A DNA stretch of 64,000 bases from Rotaria macrura. Taxonomy: Eukaryota; Rotifera; Eurotatoria; Philodinida; Philodinidae. The first letter of the stretch is position 1. Every line of letters starts with the position of its first letter. The notes below the pieces were generated by a model. It saw only the letters and a list, made by a program, of their open reading frames with translations. It had not been told where the DNA came from and searched no databases. Below are positions 1-10,023 of this stretch, in pieces. The stretch covers positions 1-64,000 of the forward strand of contig OENT01000547.1 in the NCBI GenBank assembly GCA_900239685.1, read 5' to 3'. The position numbers were made by a program, and so were the translations under genes.

Positions 1-159
1 TTCCAATACAATTAATGCAAGACAAAAAGTAGTGATGCATTGTTGTCATTATATGTCGTCCACCATGATTGTCTTCTTACTTGTCAGATCAGTAGGAAAG
101 GGCCTTGCCAATGGTGCATGTTGACAAAAAATATTTTTCTAAAATAAATGTGTACTTAA

Positions 160-1090
160 GGCCTTATGTCTACACTAGGAAAATAATGCGGTATTATGTA
201 CGTGTGTCTACACTTTTAAGTATAACGGATCAATCAGAACTGAGAAGGTGGCCACTATGATGTTGTTGGAATGACCACATCTAGCATGTGTTCAGGAAAA
301 ATCGTCGCCTCTGTCTTTCTATAGTTCATTATCGAGTTGTGGGCACCGTTTAAGGGAAATGCACTATTTAAGTGAAAACATGGACGCTTTGATGGAGGCA
401 CGTATAGAGAACAGGAATTGACTACAAATTATTTTAATAGAAATCCTAATAGTGATTTTTGACTCAAGGAGACGAAGTCATGTTATCTGTAATCAATAGT
501 TAGAACTAAAGATTGACGGACCTAGAATTATTTGAGTATGGTGCGTTATGGCTCATTTCAAAAATTAAAGGGACATGAGAGAAAGATGAGCCACATTTGA
601 ATAATAGGTAACCATTAATAAACTGAATTTTTTCATACAAGTATCGTGGAGGTACTTTGTTTTATTCTGCAAAGCATAAAATAGCACACTATTCAAATAA
701 TTTAAGTAGCTTTGATAATTTTCTTTTGCTCAAGGTACTTAACTTTTAAAGTGCGCATGCCTTGACTGTTTCTACATGAGTCACAAATCACTATTGAGAT
801 TTCTATTTCAATAATTTGTAGCCAATCCTTTTTCTCTATACGTGCCTTCATCATGGCGTCCATGTTTTACCTTAAACGTTGCCCACATCGCGTTGAAAAC
901 ATCTATCTATCTATCGATGATAAAAATTCACTTTATCGAGGCATATTCATGGTTCTAATTAGCTGATCAAGTTCTTCCTCGATTGGTGCATTAATTTTGA
1001 TGTACCCCTGAAAAGTGCATTAAATCTGAATTAACTTTTCGACCAATCACGCGCCTTAATTCGGCATAAATTTTTCTAGTTTAGACAAGG
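160..1090. mobile_element. TIR element with nested insertion (copy A, first unit)
   Basis: A non-coding element whose ends carry an inverted repeat of about 38 bp: GGCCTT, then TCTACACTAG, then an AATGC-containing tract, and the reverse near 1050-1090. The same element appears at 1095-1477 and at 11614-12588. Without its nested insertion the unit is about 380 bp. No transposase is visible, so it is a non-autonomous MITE-like element. The flanks read CTTAA on the left and TTAG on the right of the outer units; the target-site duplication, and hence the superfamily, stays unresolved. Confidence 0.7.
339..886. mobile_element. Nested foldback element, 8 bp target duplication (copy A)
   Basis: This 548 bp element begins GTGGGCACCG and ends in the inverse. 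Its arms of about 110 bp (339 to about 455, and about 776 to 886) pair with few mismatches. It is flanked by ATCGAGTT (331-338) and ATCGCGTT (887-894), a 7/8 target-site duplication. The uninserted sequence is seen in the second unit near 1275. An 8 bp duplication suggests a hAT-type transposase, but none is encoded here. Confidence 0.72.
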
Positions 1091-1094
1091 CTTA

Positions 1095-1477
1095 AGTCTT
1101 GTCTACACTAGAAAAATAATGCAGCATTAATTTCGAATTAAATGCATGCGCGTCTACATCTATAAGTTTAATGCATCAATCAGAACTGAGAAGTGGCCAC
1201 TATGATGTTTTCAGAATGAACAATTCTAGCACGTGGTCACGAAAATCGTCGCCTCTGTCGTTCTATAGTTCATTAATCGCGTTCGAAAGATCTATCTATC
1301 GATGATAAAAGGCGACTTTCTCGAGGTACATTCATTGTTCTAATTAGCTGATCAAGTTCCTTCTCGATTGGTGCATTAACTTTAATCCACTTTTCAAAAG
1401 TGCATTAAATCTGAATTAACTTTTCGACCAATTACGTGTCTTAATTCAGCATTAACTTTTCTAGTGTAGAGAAGGCC
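1095..1477. mobile_element. TIR element, uninterrupted second unit (copy A)
   Basis: A compact copy, about 383 bp, of the element at 160-1090. It directly abuts that unit across a shared terminus near 1086-1100. It carries no nested insertion, so it shows the intact targets of both nested foldback elements: the CACGTGGT tract near 1230 and the ATCGCGTT tract near 1276. No coding capacity is seen. Confidence 0.7.
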
Positions 1478-1656
1478 TTAGTTGTTCTTTTTTTCTTTTT
1501 CATTATTGTCATATTCTAAATGAGTAGTTTTCGTTTTGTGTCCTTGCTTTTAAACTTAGAGGATTTCATTTCATTCATATATACGAACGGGTTGCATGAA
1601 TACAAAGAATTATTTACTAAGCGAAACGGTATCACGCGCAACCGGAGATTCGTAGG

Positions 1657-1908
1657 CATGGGCGGCGCACCAGCGAAGCAAATGGTAGCAATTGCTTCCC
1701 CTGAAAAAATTGAGGGAAGCAATAGAAATTGATTGCTTCCCCCGATATTCCCCTTTTCCAGTACTTGCTTGAAGAACTAGTAGGTATGGCAGACATGGCC
1801 AGTACAAAGTGGGATTTTTTCGGCGAAGCCATAAATTTTTTAATTGATATTATATCAATAAAAAAAACGTATTGCTTCCCCTGAAATCTTCAGTTTGCGC
1901 TGTTGACG
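1657..1908. mobile_element. 252 bp non-autonomous insertion, hAT-like
   Basis: Absent from copy B, where the two flanks join directly near 12770. The flanking octamers are TTCGTAGG (1649-1656) and TTCGTGGG (1909-1916), a 7/8 match, giving an 8 bp target duplication. The left end CATGGGCGGCGC resembles hAT-type termini; the right end matches it only weakly. Inside, TTGCTTCCCC occurs three times and part of it forms a palindrome at 1689-1725. Open frames across it are short and unrecognisable, so I call none. Confidence 0.7.
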
Positions 1909-2077
1909 TTCGTGGGTTCGCATTATGGACTATGACTTTTTATATCTCTACAGGCGGTAAAAAGTGGTTTCTATTTAAAATTTTTCTGTTCTGATGAAGA
2001 TAAGCAAACATACGTGTAGTGTCCTCTTACTTTAGTAGACAATAAGCAAAAGAAAATTCTAGAATGAATGTCATATG

Positions 2078-3393
2078 TGAGTGAATTGCCGCTAGTATTG
2101 TACGGTTGGGAGAAAAAAAAATCGAAAAAAATAAAAGTGACTTTGAAGAAAGTTTGAATTGTGCATTGGATAGAGCTTCATTGATTGTGTAAAAATCAAG
2201 TATTTTCCCAACTATCAGGTTCTTCATTTCAGAAAGAAATCGAGTTTTTATTAAAACTGCATCTTTTTCGAGATTTCTTGACATAATAAAATAAATAATT
2301 TTAGAAATATTTTGACAAAAAAATCCCGAAATAACAATTAATATATTGTTATTATGTATGAATCGAAAGCTTGCGAAAAGGAGAATCTAATGAGCGTGCA
2401 TAGGACTTTATTGACAGATATACATGCCGATAGTAAAAGCGTAAAGGTACGGATGACACCCTCATCATGACCCTCACCGTCTTAATTTTAGTTTTTTATT
2501 TGATTCATAAAGGCCCTTAGAGAAAATTTTTTTATCAATAGAGTACTCCTTCTTTAGTCTGTCGAATAGAAAAAGACAGTTTGAATTATTTTTTAAATCG
2601 ACTTTAATAGATTGAATTTAATCTGTTGGGACTTTTCGGTCCCGAAAAAATCTGTCGGGAGATTTTTCGAGTAAAGTACTCGTTTTTCATGAATGGTACA
2701 AGCTTAAGAGCTGAAATTTTTGCTACAGATTTATCATATATCCCGCTAAAAGGGATAAAAAGATGATGACCTTTTCTCTTACAATTACCAAAAAATCAAA
2801 GAAACAAAATCCAAAATCTGTTGGGACATTAAGGAAAAAACAATACCACTTCCGTCTTATTTTTAGTCTTTTATTTGATCCATAAGTTAGTTAGAAAAAA
2901 ACATTTTATCAAACAATTTCTCGCTCTTTACTCCACCGAAAAGTAAAAACAGATTGGCGTTTGCTTTTGCATTGGTTTCAGTAGATTGAATTTAATCTGT
3001 CGGGACATAAACTGGTCAAAGTGTATGTTTAGCTAGTCTTTGCAAGATTTGATGAGAAAATTTAAAAAAATCTGTGATCAATTTATATGATGAGAAGGAG
3101 GAAAGTCTTAGCTACAAAATGGTTACAATAAATTGTTTTTATTTATTCAAAATTGTAGAACAGCAAGAGTGATTTTCGTCTATAGGTGGGCCCAAAAAGA
3201 AGTCACTTTGACCTTTTGTGCTTGAAAATTCCATAGCTGTGATAGACAAAAATCTTGATAGTTTTACGGCAAGTAGAATATAGCCCAAGGAATATTTCAA
3301 AGCAGAAATTATTGAAATTGGTTTAGTACAAGTTGAGATATAAGTATTTTAGTGTTGGAAACTCAACCGTACAATACGAGCGCAATTCACTCA
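2078..3393. mobile_element. 1.3 kb TIR element inserted in copy A
   Basis: Absent from copy B, where the flanks meet near 12942. The ends are inverted repeats of about 32 bp: TGAGTGAATTGC followed by a tract ending in TATTGTACGGTTG on the left, and the inverse at about 3362-3393. Inside there is a diverged direct repeat of about 180 bp (about 2460-2636 and 2826-3006), each ending in TTTAATCTGTYGGGAC. No transposase frame is visible. The target-site duplication could not be read from the flanks. Confidence 0.75.
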
Positions 3394-3590
3394 TCTAGGT
3401 GAAAAGAGTTTGCTTTTCTCCTCTGTTACGCTTAATTATTTTGGTCTGAAAATAATCGCTTCAAAACATGAATGAATAGGACAATAGAAATAGTTTTATT
3501 AAAATTAAGAAGTACAAATTCGTTGAGTGTATTATAGTTTTCTATTTTCCAATATTTGTTATTTCCAGATTGTTTCAAAATAAAATAAAT

Positions 3591-4322
3591 ATGTCAGAAT
3601 CTAACACTGAAAAAAATCAACTTGTCTATGGTTATTGGGCAATTCTGGGTTACGCAGAGCCTGCTCGTTTGACTTTACATTATGCTAAAGTACCTTTTAC
3701 AGATAAATTGTATCGACTAGGAGATGGTCCAGAACTCAGTCTAGAAGAATGGCTTAGTGAAAAAGAAAAGATTGGTCTTGGTAAATGAATTTTCATGTTT
3801 GCTATTGTTGTACATGTGGCATTCATTGATATTCTAGATTTTCCTAACTTACCATATTTATTTGATGGTGATTTAAAAATCAGTCAATCGAAAGCTATCT
3901 TATATTATCTTGGACGTAAATTTAATCTTTTGGGCAAGACTCTAAATGAAGAAGCAGTAGTAATGATGTTGTGTGAAGAAGCGCATGATTTTCGCATGAA
4001 ATTAAATGGAATCTGTTATGGACCGACTGGAGCATCACAAGAAGAAAGAAAAAAATTTGCTGAAACAGTTGTATCAGATTATTTGAAAAAATTTGATGAT
4101 TATTTTGGCAAGNAATTGATTGAGAAATATGGCAATGTCAAAAAATTTTTAAAAACCATCAATGAACTACCGGAAATAAAAGATTATATTGTCAAATCTC
4201 ATGCTGAATTTCCCCTTAATAACAAAGGTTCATATTATATAATCGTAATAATGACTTTTATATTCTTTTTCTCTTGCGTTTTAGTGGCTAAATTTGGTGG
4301 ACAAGTTCTTCAACGCAAATGA
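3591..4322 (+). CDS. Mu-class glutathione S-transferase, membrane-tailed, internally deleted (copy A)
   Basis: Two exons, 3591-3780 and 3838-4322, joined across a 57 nt GT-AG intron that restores the family tract GLDFPNLPYL. The ATG at 3591 is the first in frame; a likely 5' UTR acceptor (ATTTCCAG) ends at 3568. The product would conjugate glutathione to electrophiles. Catalytic-type Tyr15 (GYW), the mu-loop region (GDGPE..EEWL) and the glutathione-binding SQSKAI are present. Relative to copy B, 96 nt (32 codons) of the alpha-helical domain are missing, in frame, exactly at the single N (4113). The lost part includes the conserved VADF tract, so this copy is either a dead enzyme or an assembly error. 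It ends in a hydrophobic helix and a short basic tail, like copy B. Near-identity to copy B runs from the intron through the 3' flank. Confidence 0.8.
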
Positions 4323-4674
4323 AATCAATTTATAAAATGTTTCAACAAATCAGCTGATTATATTCTATCGATTTTCTGAAACAGATTAAAAGATTTCTAA
4401 GCAAACAAATAAATGAACAATACTTTAAACATGAATTATCAGTATTAATCATATGCTGTCCCCGTTGTTTGTCAAAGACAAACACCGTTCCCTAAAGTCC
4501 ATTTGATTCGTGTTCGATATTCATGGAAGCCCAATACTAACGTACAATAGCTAAATCTTTTAATTTGATTGTCAATTATTTTATTATTAGCGCACGAAAC
4601 CAACATTAAAATCAACAAAACGATTAAACGTTTTATCATAGTTTAATATTTGATACCTTTGGCAAACTTGTAAA

Positions 4675-6686
4675 GGACTAGGGCGGATAAGGCCGTTTCT
4701 TTGCCTGTAACAAAATCGAGCTATGTTTATTGGATTGAAGTTAGGTTTAGACTCTGATCATGTTCCATTGGCTTTTTTCTCAAATTGCTTGAAAAAGAAT
4801 TCTCGGGCCTGTGGTCCCCCGCAGGGATGATAAAAAAATTTTATTTTTCAAAACTCAAGTGAAATGTATTCCAGCTTATAGAGTTAAGTGCACTGATTAC
4901 GAATATCAACATTATGAGGTCCTTGAACCTTTTCTTAGTTGTGTAAGCTTCATATTTCAAGATGACCTTTTACAACGATATTGTCAGTTTTCAACTTCTT
5001 GTCGACGCCTTTACAGCGTGGGATTTTTTCGAAATGTACACTATGTATGTGAAACGATATGTTCTATCTGAAAATGAACAGAAAATTAGTTTTGCACAAT
5101 GAATTTGCCTGATACTTTGAGATCAAGGGGTCAAAAATCGCTTTTTTGCTGTCTTAAACCATGTTTGGTCGGCTGTTTCGTCATGATGAATGCTAGAAGC
5201 AAGGCCAATTTTTCTTATTATATGTTAATTTTTATGCTCTATCGATCTAAGATATTTGAAATGTGAAAAGATTGATGTCTCACTGTCAAAAACGTTAAGA
5301 ATCCCCTTTCTTTTGAATTATGTTACTAAAGACATCATATAATGATGAGGATTGGGTCACTATTTTCAAACTTACGTCGATTATTTAATCAGTTGGTGGA
5401 CTTAAAGGATTGAAATATTAGAGGTGGATAAAACTAGCTATTCCTTCAGAAGTATTTAAAGGGAGATATGCATTCTCTAATCATCAATACAGATATGTAT
5501 ACATGCGACTTGCAATAGGTCGACGGATTTTGATTGACTCACCTCCTGTACTACAACGCAGAGGAGAAGAGCAAATATGTATAGATGCACGACAATAGGA
5601 GAAAGAGAATCGTTGTAAATGTTTCGACCTTTTCAAGTTCGTTGTATATATTTATATATGTAGCCTATGGCGCAATTATATATATATTCATGATCTCATG
5701 ACTGCAGTTGTTAACTTATTACTGCTGATTTCGTCCCTGTGATTATGGTTATTTATAAAATTCGCAAAACTATTATTTTAATTTTTTCGTTTCCTGATTA
5801 TTGACTGTAATGGCCGTAAAATTCTAAAGTGGTGTTGTCTGTCTCCCTATGGAAATGTAGCTATCAGGACTCGTAGCAATGTCACATTCATTCTCTGGTA
5901 CTTGCGATTGACAGACCACTGTGCTTCCAGATAGGGACCAGCGTCAAAAAAGCCTATCTGAGCTTATCAAGAGCACACAGTCTGAGCTTTAAATGATGAT
6001 AATCTTGAGAGGAACGCTCAAACATATGACATACTGAAAGAAAACTTATGAAAAAAAAGATACTTAACGTTTTTGACAGTGAGACATCAATCTTTTCACA
6101 TTTCAAATATCTTAGATCGATAGAGCATAAAAATTAACATATACTAAGAAAAATTGGCCTTGCTTCTAGCATTCCTCATGACGAAACAGCCGACCAAACA
6201 TGGTTTAAGACAGCATAAAAGCGATTTTTGACCCCTTGATCTCAAAGTATCAGGCAAATTCATTGTGCAAAACTAATTTTCTGTTCATTTTCAGATAGAA
6301 CATATCGTTTCACATACATAGTGTACATTTCGAAGAAATCCCACGCTGTAAAGGTGTCGACAGGAAGTTGAAAACTGACAATATCGTTGTAAAAGGTCAT
6401 CTTGAAATATGAAGCTTACACAACTAAGAAAAGGTTCAAGGACCTCATAATGTTGATATTCGTAATCAGCGCACTTAGCTCTATAAGCTGGAATACATTT
6501 CACTTGAGTTTTGAAAAATAAAATTTTTTACCATTCCTGTGGGGGACCACAGGCCCGAAAATTCTTTTTCAAGCAATTTGAGAAAAAAGCCTATGGAACA
6601 TGATCAGAGTCTAAACCTAACTTCAATCCAATAAAAATAGCTCGATTTTGTTACAGGCAAAACAACGGCCTTATCCGCCCTAGTCC
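4675..6686. mobile_element. 2.0 kb foldback element with about 625 bp arms
   Basis: The left arm 4675-5299 and right arm 6063-6686 are inverted copies with only scattered mismatches, around a loop of about 760 bp. The ends read GGACTAGGGCGGATAAGGCC and its inverse. Copy B has the empty site (about 14308-14318, GTAAATTTCGAGG), so insertion fell between AAA and TTT, with no evident target-site duplication. Mirrored open frames of 86 and 70 codons in the two arms reflect the inverted repeat and resemble no protein I know. No transposase is seen. Confidence 0.85.
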
Positions 6687-6887
6687 TTTCGAGGCGAAAC
6701 AAAAAGCAGCTGTTATGCATAAACGAATAAAATCCTAATCGCAGAAGTATGGGAATTCATTGATAAAAAATATAAAATTCTCGTACAGTTTTACTGATTT
6801 TTATCAATACAATGCAAATCTATATAGGATTCAATCTTGGATTGGAAATTCTCACTTGCACATCTTTCTGTTGTTGTGTTTTGAGAC

Positions 6888-8326
6888 TACCCAGGTCCAC
6901 GACTTACGGCGGAAACCAGGCGGATCCCGTGTTATTCCCACGAATTCCGGAAGCGGGTTTCCGAAATCGATTCCGGCTTACTTTTTATCAATTCCGGGCA
7001 CCGGAGCGTATCCACGCATACGGTTCCCGTTTCCTACACGGGATCCGTCGACGGAAAACACCGTTTCCAAGCTCGGATCGCATACGGTCCAGATCCGACC
7101 GTTTCCAGACCGGATACCGATAACGAAAAAAGCAATTTTCTCATCCGGAGAGGACACGGCTCAGATCTGACCGTTTCCGCTAAGCTCACGAAAACTCGTG
7201 TGGCCGTTTCCCAAACAGCGCTAAATATTGAGAATTACTAAGCAAAGTCTCCGAATTTCGAAGCCAGCTTTTAGTTCTTTTTTAAAGAAGCCTGAAACAA
7301 CACCAGAAGATACCCTGGGAACAAATAAATTTCTAGTAAAAAATTATACAAATCTCTCCAAATCGTTTTTGTCACAAAAATTTGAATTCTAAGTACGAAG
7401 ACCTAAAAATCAGATTTTTAGACTTTTGCAAACCGAAAACGCTATGTCTAAGAACAGCACACATGTTAAACACCAGCGTTTTGAGACTTTCTTGAGTCTT
7501 CAATCAAGGTAATTGACGCTTCTAAAGTCTCTAAATGACTTATCCTTTCAAATTTTTATCGAAGAAATTTGGAATGCAAATTAATGCCCCGAAAACAATA
7601 ACACTTTAAGTAACACATTTAAAATTTCCACGCAAGCCCATGAAAATATGGTAAACTATCCATGTAATGGACATTGTCCTTAAATTAAAGGAATTAGAAA
7701 AAAAGTCCCAAAAAAGACCTTTAAAGGTCTTTTTTTGTAAAATGATGATTTGGGTATCTAGGAATGATATAATTGAGAATTTTTTCGCTGGAAAGTCTTA
7801 GAATTCGATTTTGTACCGATTCCACGAAAAAAGTCTAAAAAAATCCTTAAAATGAAGGATTAAGAAAAAAATCCCAAAAAAGACTTTTTTGTAAAATCAT
7901 GATTAGGATATCAAGGAATGATATAAATGAGAATTTAGTATTCGATGTAATTGTTTTTCAAGCGGAGGCCTGATTTCGAAAGCAGAAATTATTTGGTCGG
8001 GATACGGTGGATTTCGACTGTTTTCCGATGCTTCTTTATCGGAATATTGTATTTTCCGGTTGGATCCTGGTGGAACTTGCCATAGTTCCGGTAGTTTCAA
8101 GGTTGATCCGAGGTATTTCCTTGAAATTTCCGGTTTTCGGAAGTCGCGGAAATATCCAGGTTCCGGGTACGGATAATTCCGGCCGGAATACTGCTTCCAT
8201 GTTCCGGTGGTTTTTCCGGCCGGAAACATCCGGAAAAACACTAGAACCGGCAGGAAGAAGCCGGAAAATATCCCATTTCCTGCGGGTTCCGGCCGGATCC
8301 GTGCTCCCGAACGAATGACCCAGGTA
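6888..8326. mobile_element. 1.4 kb element with GC-rich subterminal blocks
   Basis: Absent from copy B, where GAGAC and GATATTTAC are separated only by TG (about 14511-14525). The termini TACCCAGGTC (6888-6897) and GACCCAGGTA (8317-8326) are imperfect inverted repeats. A flanking TA dinucleotide would fit a Tc1/mariner-type duplication, with TG as the mutated empty site. About 330 bp at each end is GC-rich and packed with CCGG and TTCCGG motifs, including the palindrome TTCCGGCCGGAA at 8177-8188 and 8214-8225. The AT-rich centre has a direct repeat of about 80 bp with a period near 168 (7694 and 7862). Open frames through the GC-rich blocks are compositional and look like no known protein. 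Confidence 0.7.
7694..7945. repeat. Diverged direct repeat, period about 168 bp
   Basis: The tract beginning AGAAAAAAAGTCCCAAAAAA at 7694 recurs at about 7862. Each copy is followed by a GACTTT..GTAAAAT tract and a GGAATGATATAA tract. The first copy contains an extra small palindrome (CCTTTAAAGG). It lies inside the 1.4 kb element and its function is unknown. Confidence 0.7.
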
Positions 8327-8426
8327 GATATTTACATTATTTATTATTTGTCTAAACAGCTGCCTCACATCTTCAGGAAGATCTGCAGCGGTCATGTTTA
8401 GATAATTAATTCTCTTTCGGTTGCGA

Positions 8427-9601
8427 TTTTTGGGTGTGGGTGTTGGTATTCTATCTAGTAAAAGAAATCATTTTCTATTGAAAACCTATGCTACAATTAC
8501 ACTAGATTTGACTCACAACGTGTATTAACGACTATTCATAGAATACTCATGTTACACAATCAAGTCTTAAAACTCCATTTGCATATTAATTTCCTATGAA
8601 GAAATACAAGAGATAGAAGAAAAAATAATCTCATCAGTGATACATCAAAATATGGTTGGTATTGGTTTTCCTGTGAGTCAAATTAGAGAACAGTCAATCG
8701 TTGTGTGAAAGAAAAAGGATTAAATCAAGTTTTAATCTTATATAAAAAAACATGGAATTGTTGTCATTTGATGATTATTTCAACGTGCAATGATCTGGAT
8801 TGAAAATGAAAAACAATACCAGCGAGAATCAATTGCTGATTGTTCAGAATTAGTCTAAATTGGCGTATAGCATAATTGTTAATAATAGGTTTCCACAGAA
8901 TGTCTGCACCATTGACGCTCATAAAGTTGGTCTTACAATTATTCTAGTTACATCAGAGCTCTTCATAGAAAGAAAATGAATGTGAAATTTGTACTCAAAT
9001 CGATCAATCTCTCAATCAAAGTAAATCATCGAATAGCTTTTGTGCTTAAATCAATGTTACACTATTCATTGACCTACCATGATCGTGTGATGACCGTATT
9101 TTTATCAGTTCAAGATTTTCCGTCGTTTTATATGCCGGATCATTCAGTTGATCTTTTATTTTGAAATATATTACACAACTCATTAACTTTCCACTCGAGT
9201 ACATAATGAATGATGACATTTTTCTCAAATAGACCCAGTGTAGCATAGGTCAAGTTACAGAAACATTTACAGATCATAAAAGAAATTTAAACTAACGACA
9301 CTAATTCGTTGATATCGTCTCTGATAGTGATGAGGATAGTAATTCATAATTTTTTATCATCAACTATTCGTAACCGATGGGCTGACGAAAGATTTGCTAT
9401 TGCAATCGATGACAGTTCGTTTGTTTTCCTATATACATTTGTGTAAGAAGAAAAATGATCATCATCGAATTTTTTGTGGCACATTCATGGGATAAATATT
9501 TGTAATGATAAACATGCATGATATCTGTATTTGCATGAACTTCTTTGATTGAATGACGTCACTTGTTGTAACAAAAAAACTATCTGATGATAGTCAATGA
9601 C
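8427..9601. other. Non-coding gap, nothing recognised
   Basis: AT-rich sequence after the end of copy A. The open frames at 8976-9164 (+) and 9046-9246 (-) are short, overlap each other and resemble no family I know. I see no splice-consistent exon series, RNA gene or long repeat. Confidence 0.5.
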
Positions 9602-10023
9602 TGTGTTTTTTAATAAGTGTACTCTTCCTTATATATATATTATTTTATTTGTTAACGATGTTTCGCAGGGCACTGCCTTCTTCTTCATGTTAATAATAGA
9701 TAAAATTGAATGATTTAAACATAAAACTTATATACATATGTATGTAGATCACTTTTTCTTTTTTCATGATTAATGGTCCAACGGACGGCAAGACGGTAAT
9801 AACTGGAACGAAACTATTTTACCTAGAAATTCTTTTTCGTCCGTTCCACTATTAATCATGAAAAAAGAAAAAGTGATCTACATACATATGTATATAAGTT
9901 TTATGTTTAAATCATTCAACTTTATCTATTATTAACATGAAGAAGAAGGCAGTGCCCTTCGAAACATCGTTAAAAAATAAAATAATATACATATAAGGAA
10001 GAGTACACTAATTAAAAAACACA
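9602..10023. mobile_element. 422 bp near-perfect hairpin (foldback MITE)
   Basis: The left arm (9602 to about 9775) and right arm (about 9850-10023) are inverted copies with few differences; only a 70-75 bp loop separates them. Termini are TGTGTTTTTT and the inverse. AATGA lies beside both ends, offset by a base, and may be a 5 bp target-site duplication. The arms include a GTATGTAGATCACTTTTTC tract. There is no coding capacity. Confidence 0.85.

Larger units (their letters stand above)
1..8425. repeat. Segmental duplication, copy A
   Basis: The stretch from base 1 (its left end lies outside the window) to about 8425 matches 11455-14620 in the same orientation. Matching landmarks are base 1 with 11455, the GST gene at 3591 with 13136, and the tract at 8327-8425 with 14519-14620. 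Copy A is about 8.4 kb against about 3.2 kb for copy B because it carries four extra insertions: 1657-1908, 2078-3393, 4675-6686 and about 6890-8324. I compared the copies by eye; divergence varies from about 1% to 15% along the length. Confidence 0.9.

Noticed and set aside
339..886. In-place inversion of the foldback interior between copies A and B
   Set aside because: The interiors are in opposite orientation, but the flanking octamers and insertion points differ, so these are independent insertions rather than a flip between inverted arms.
4811..5071. 86-codon frame and its mirror at 6291-6503 as a transposon protein
   Set aside because: Both frames are created by the inverted arms of the foldback, resemble no family and are not extended by splicing.
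6760..7170. Open frames at 6760-7170, 6812-7123, 7903-8241, 8007-8318 and 8036-8395 as genes
   Set aside because: They run through the GC-rich CCGG blocks of a transposable element, overlap on both strands and show only composition-driven Pro/Arg/Gly/Ser runs.
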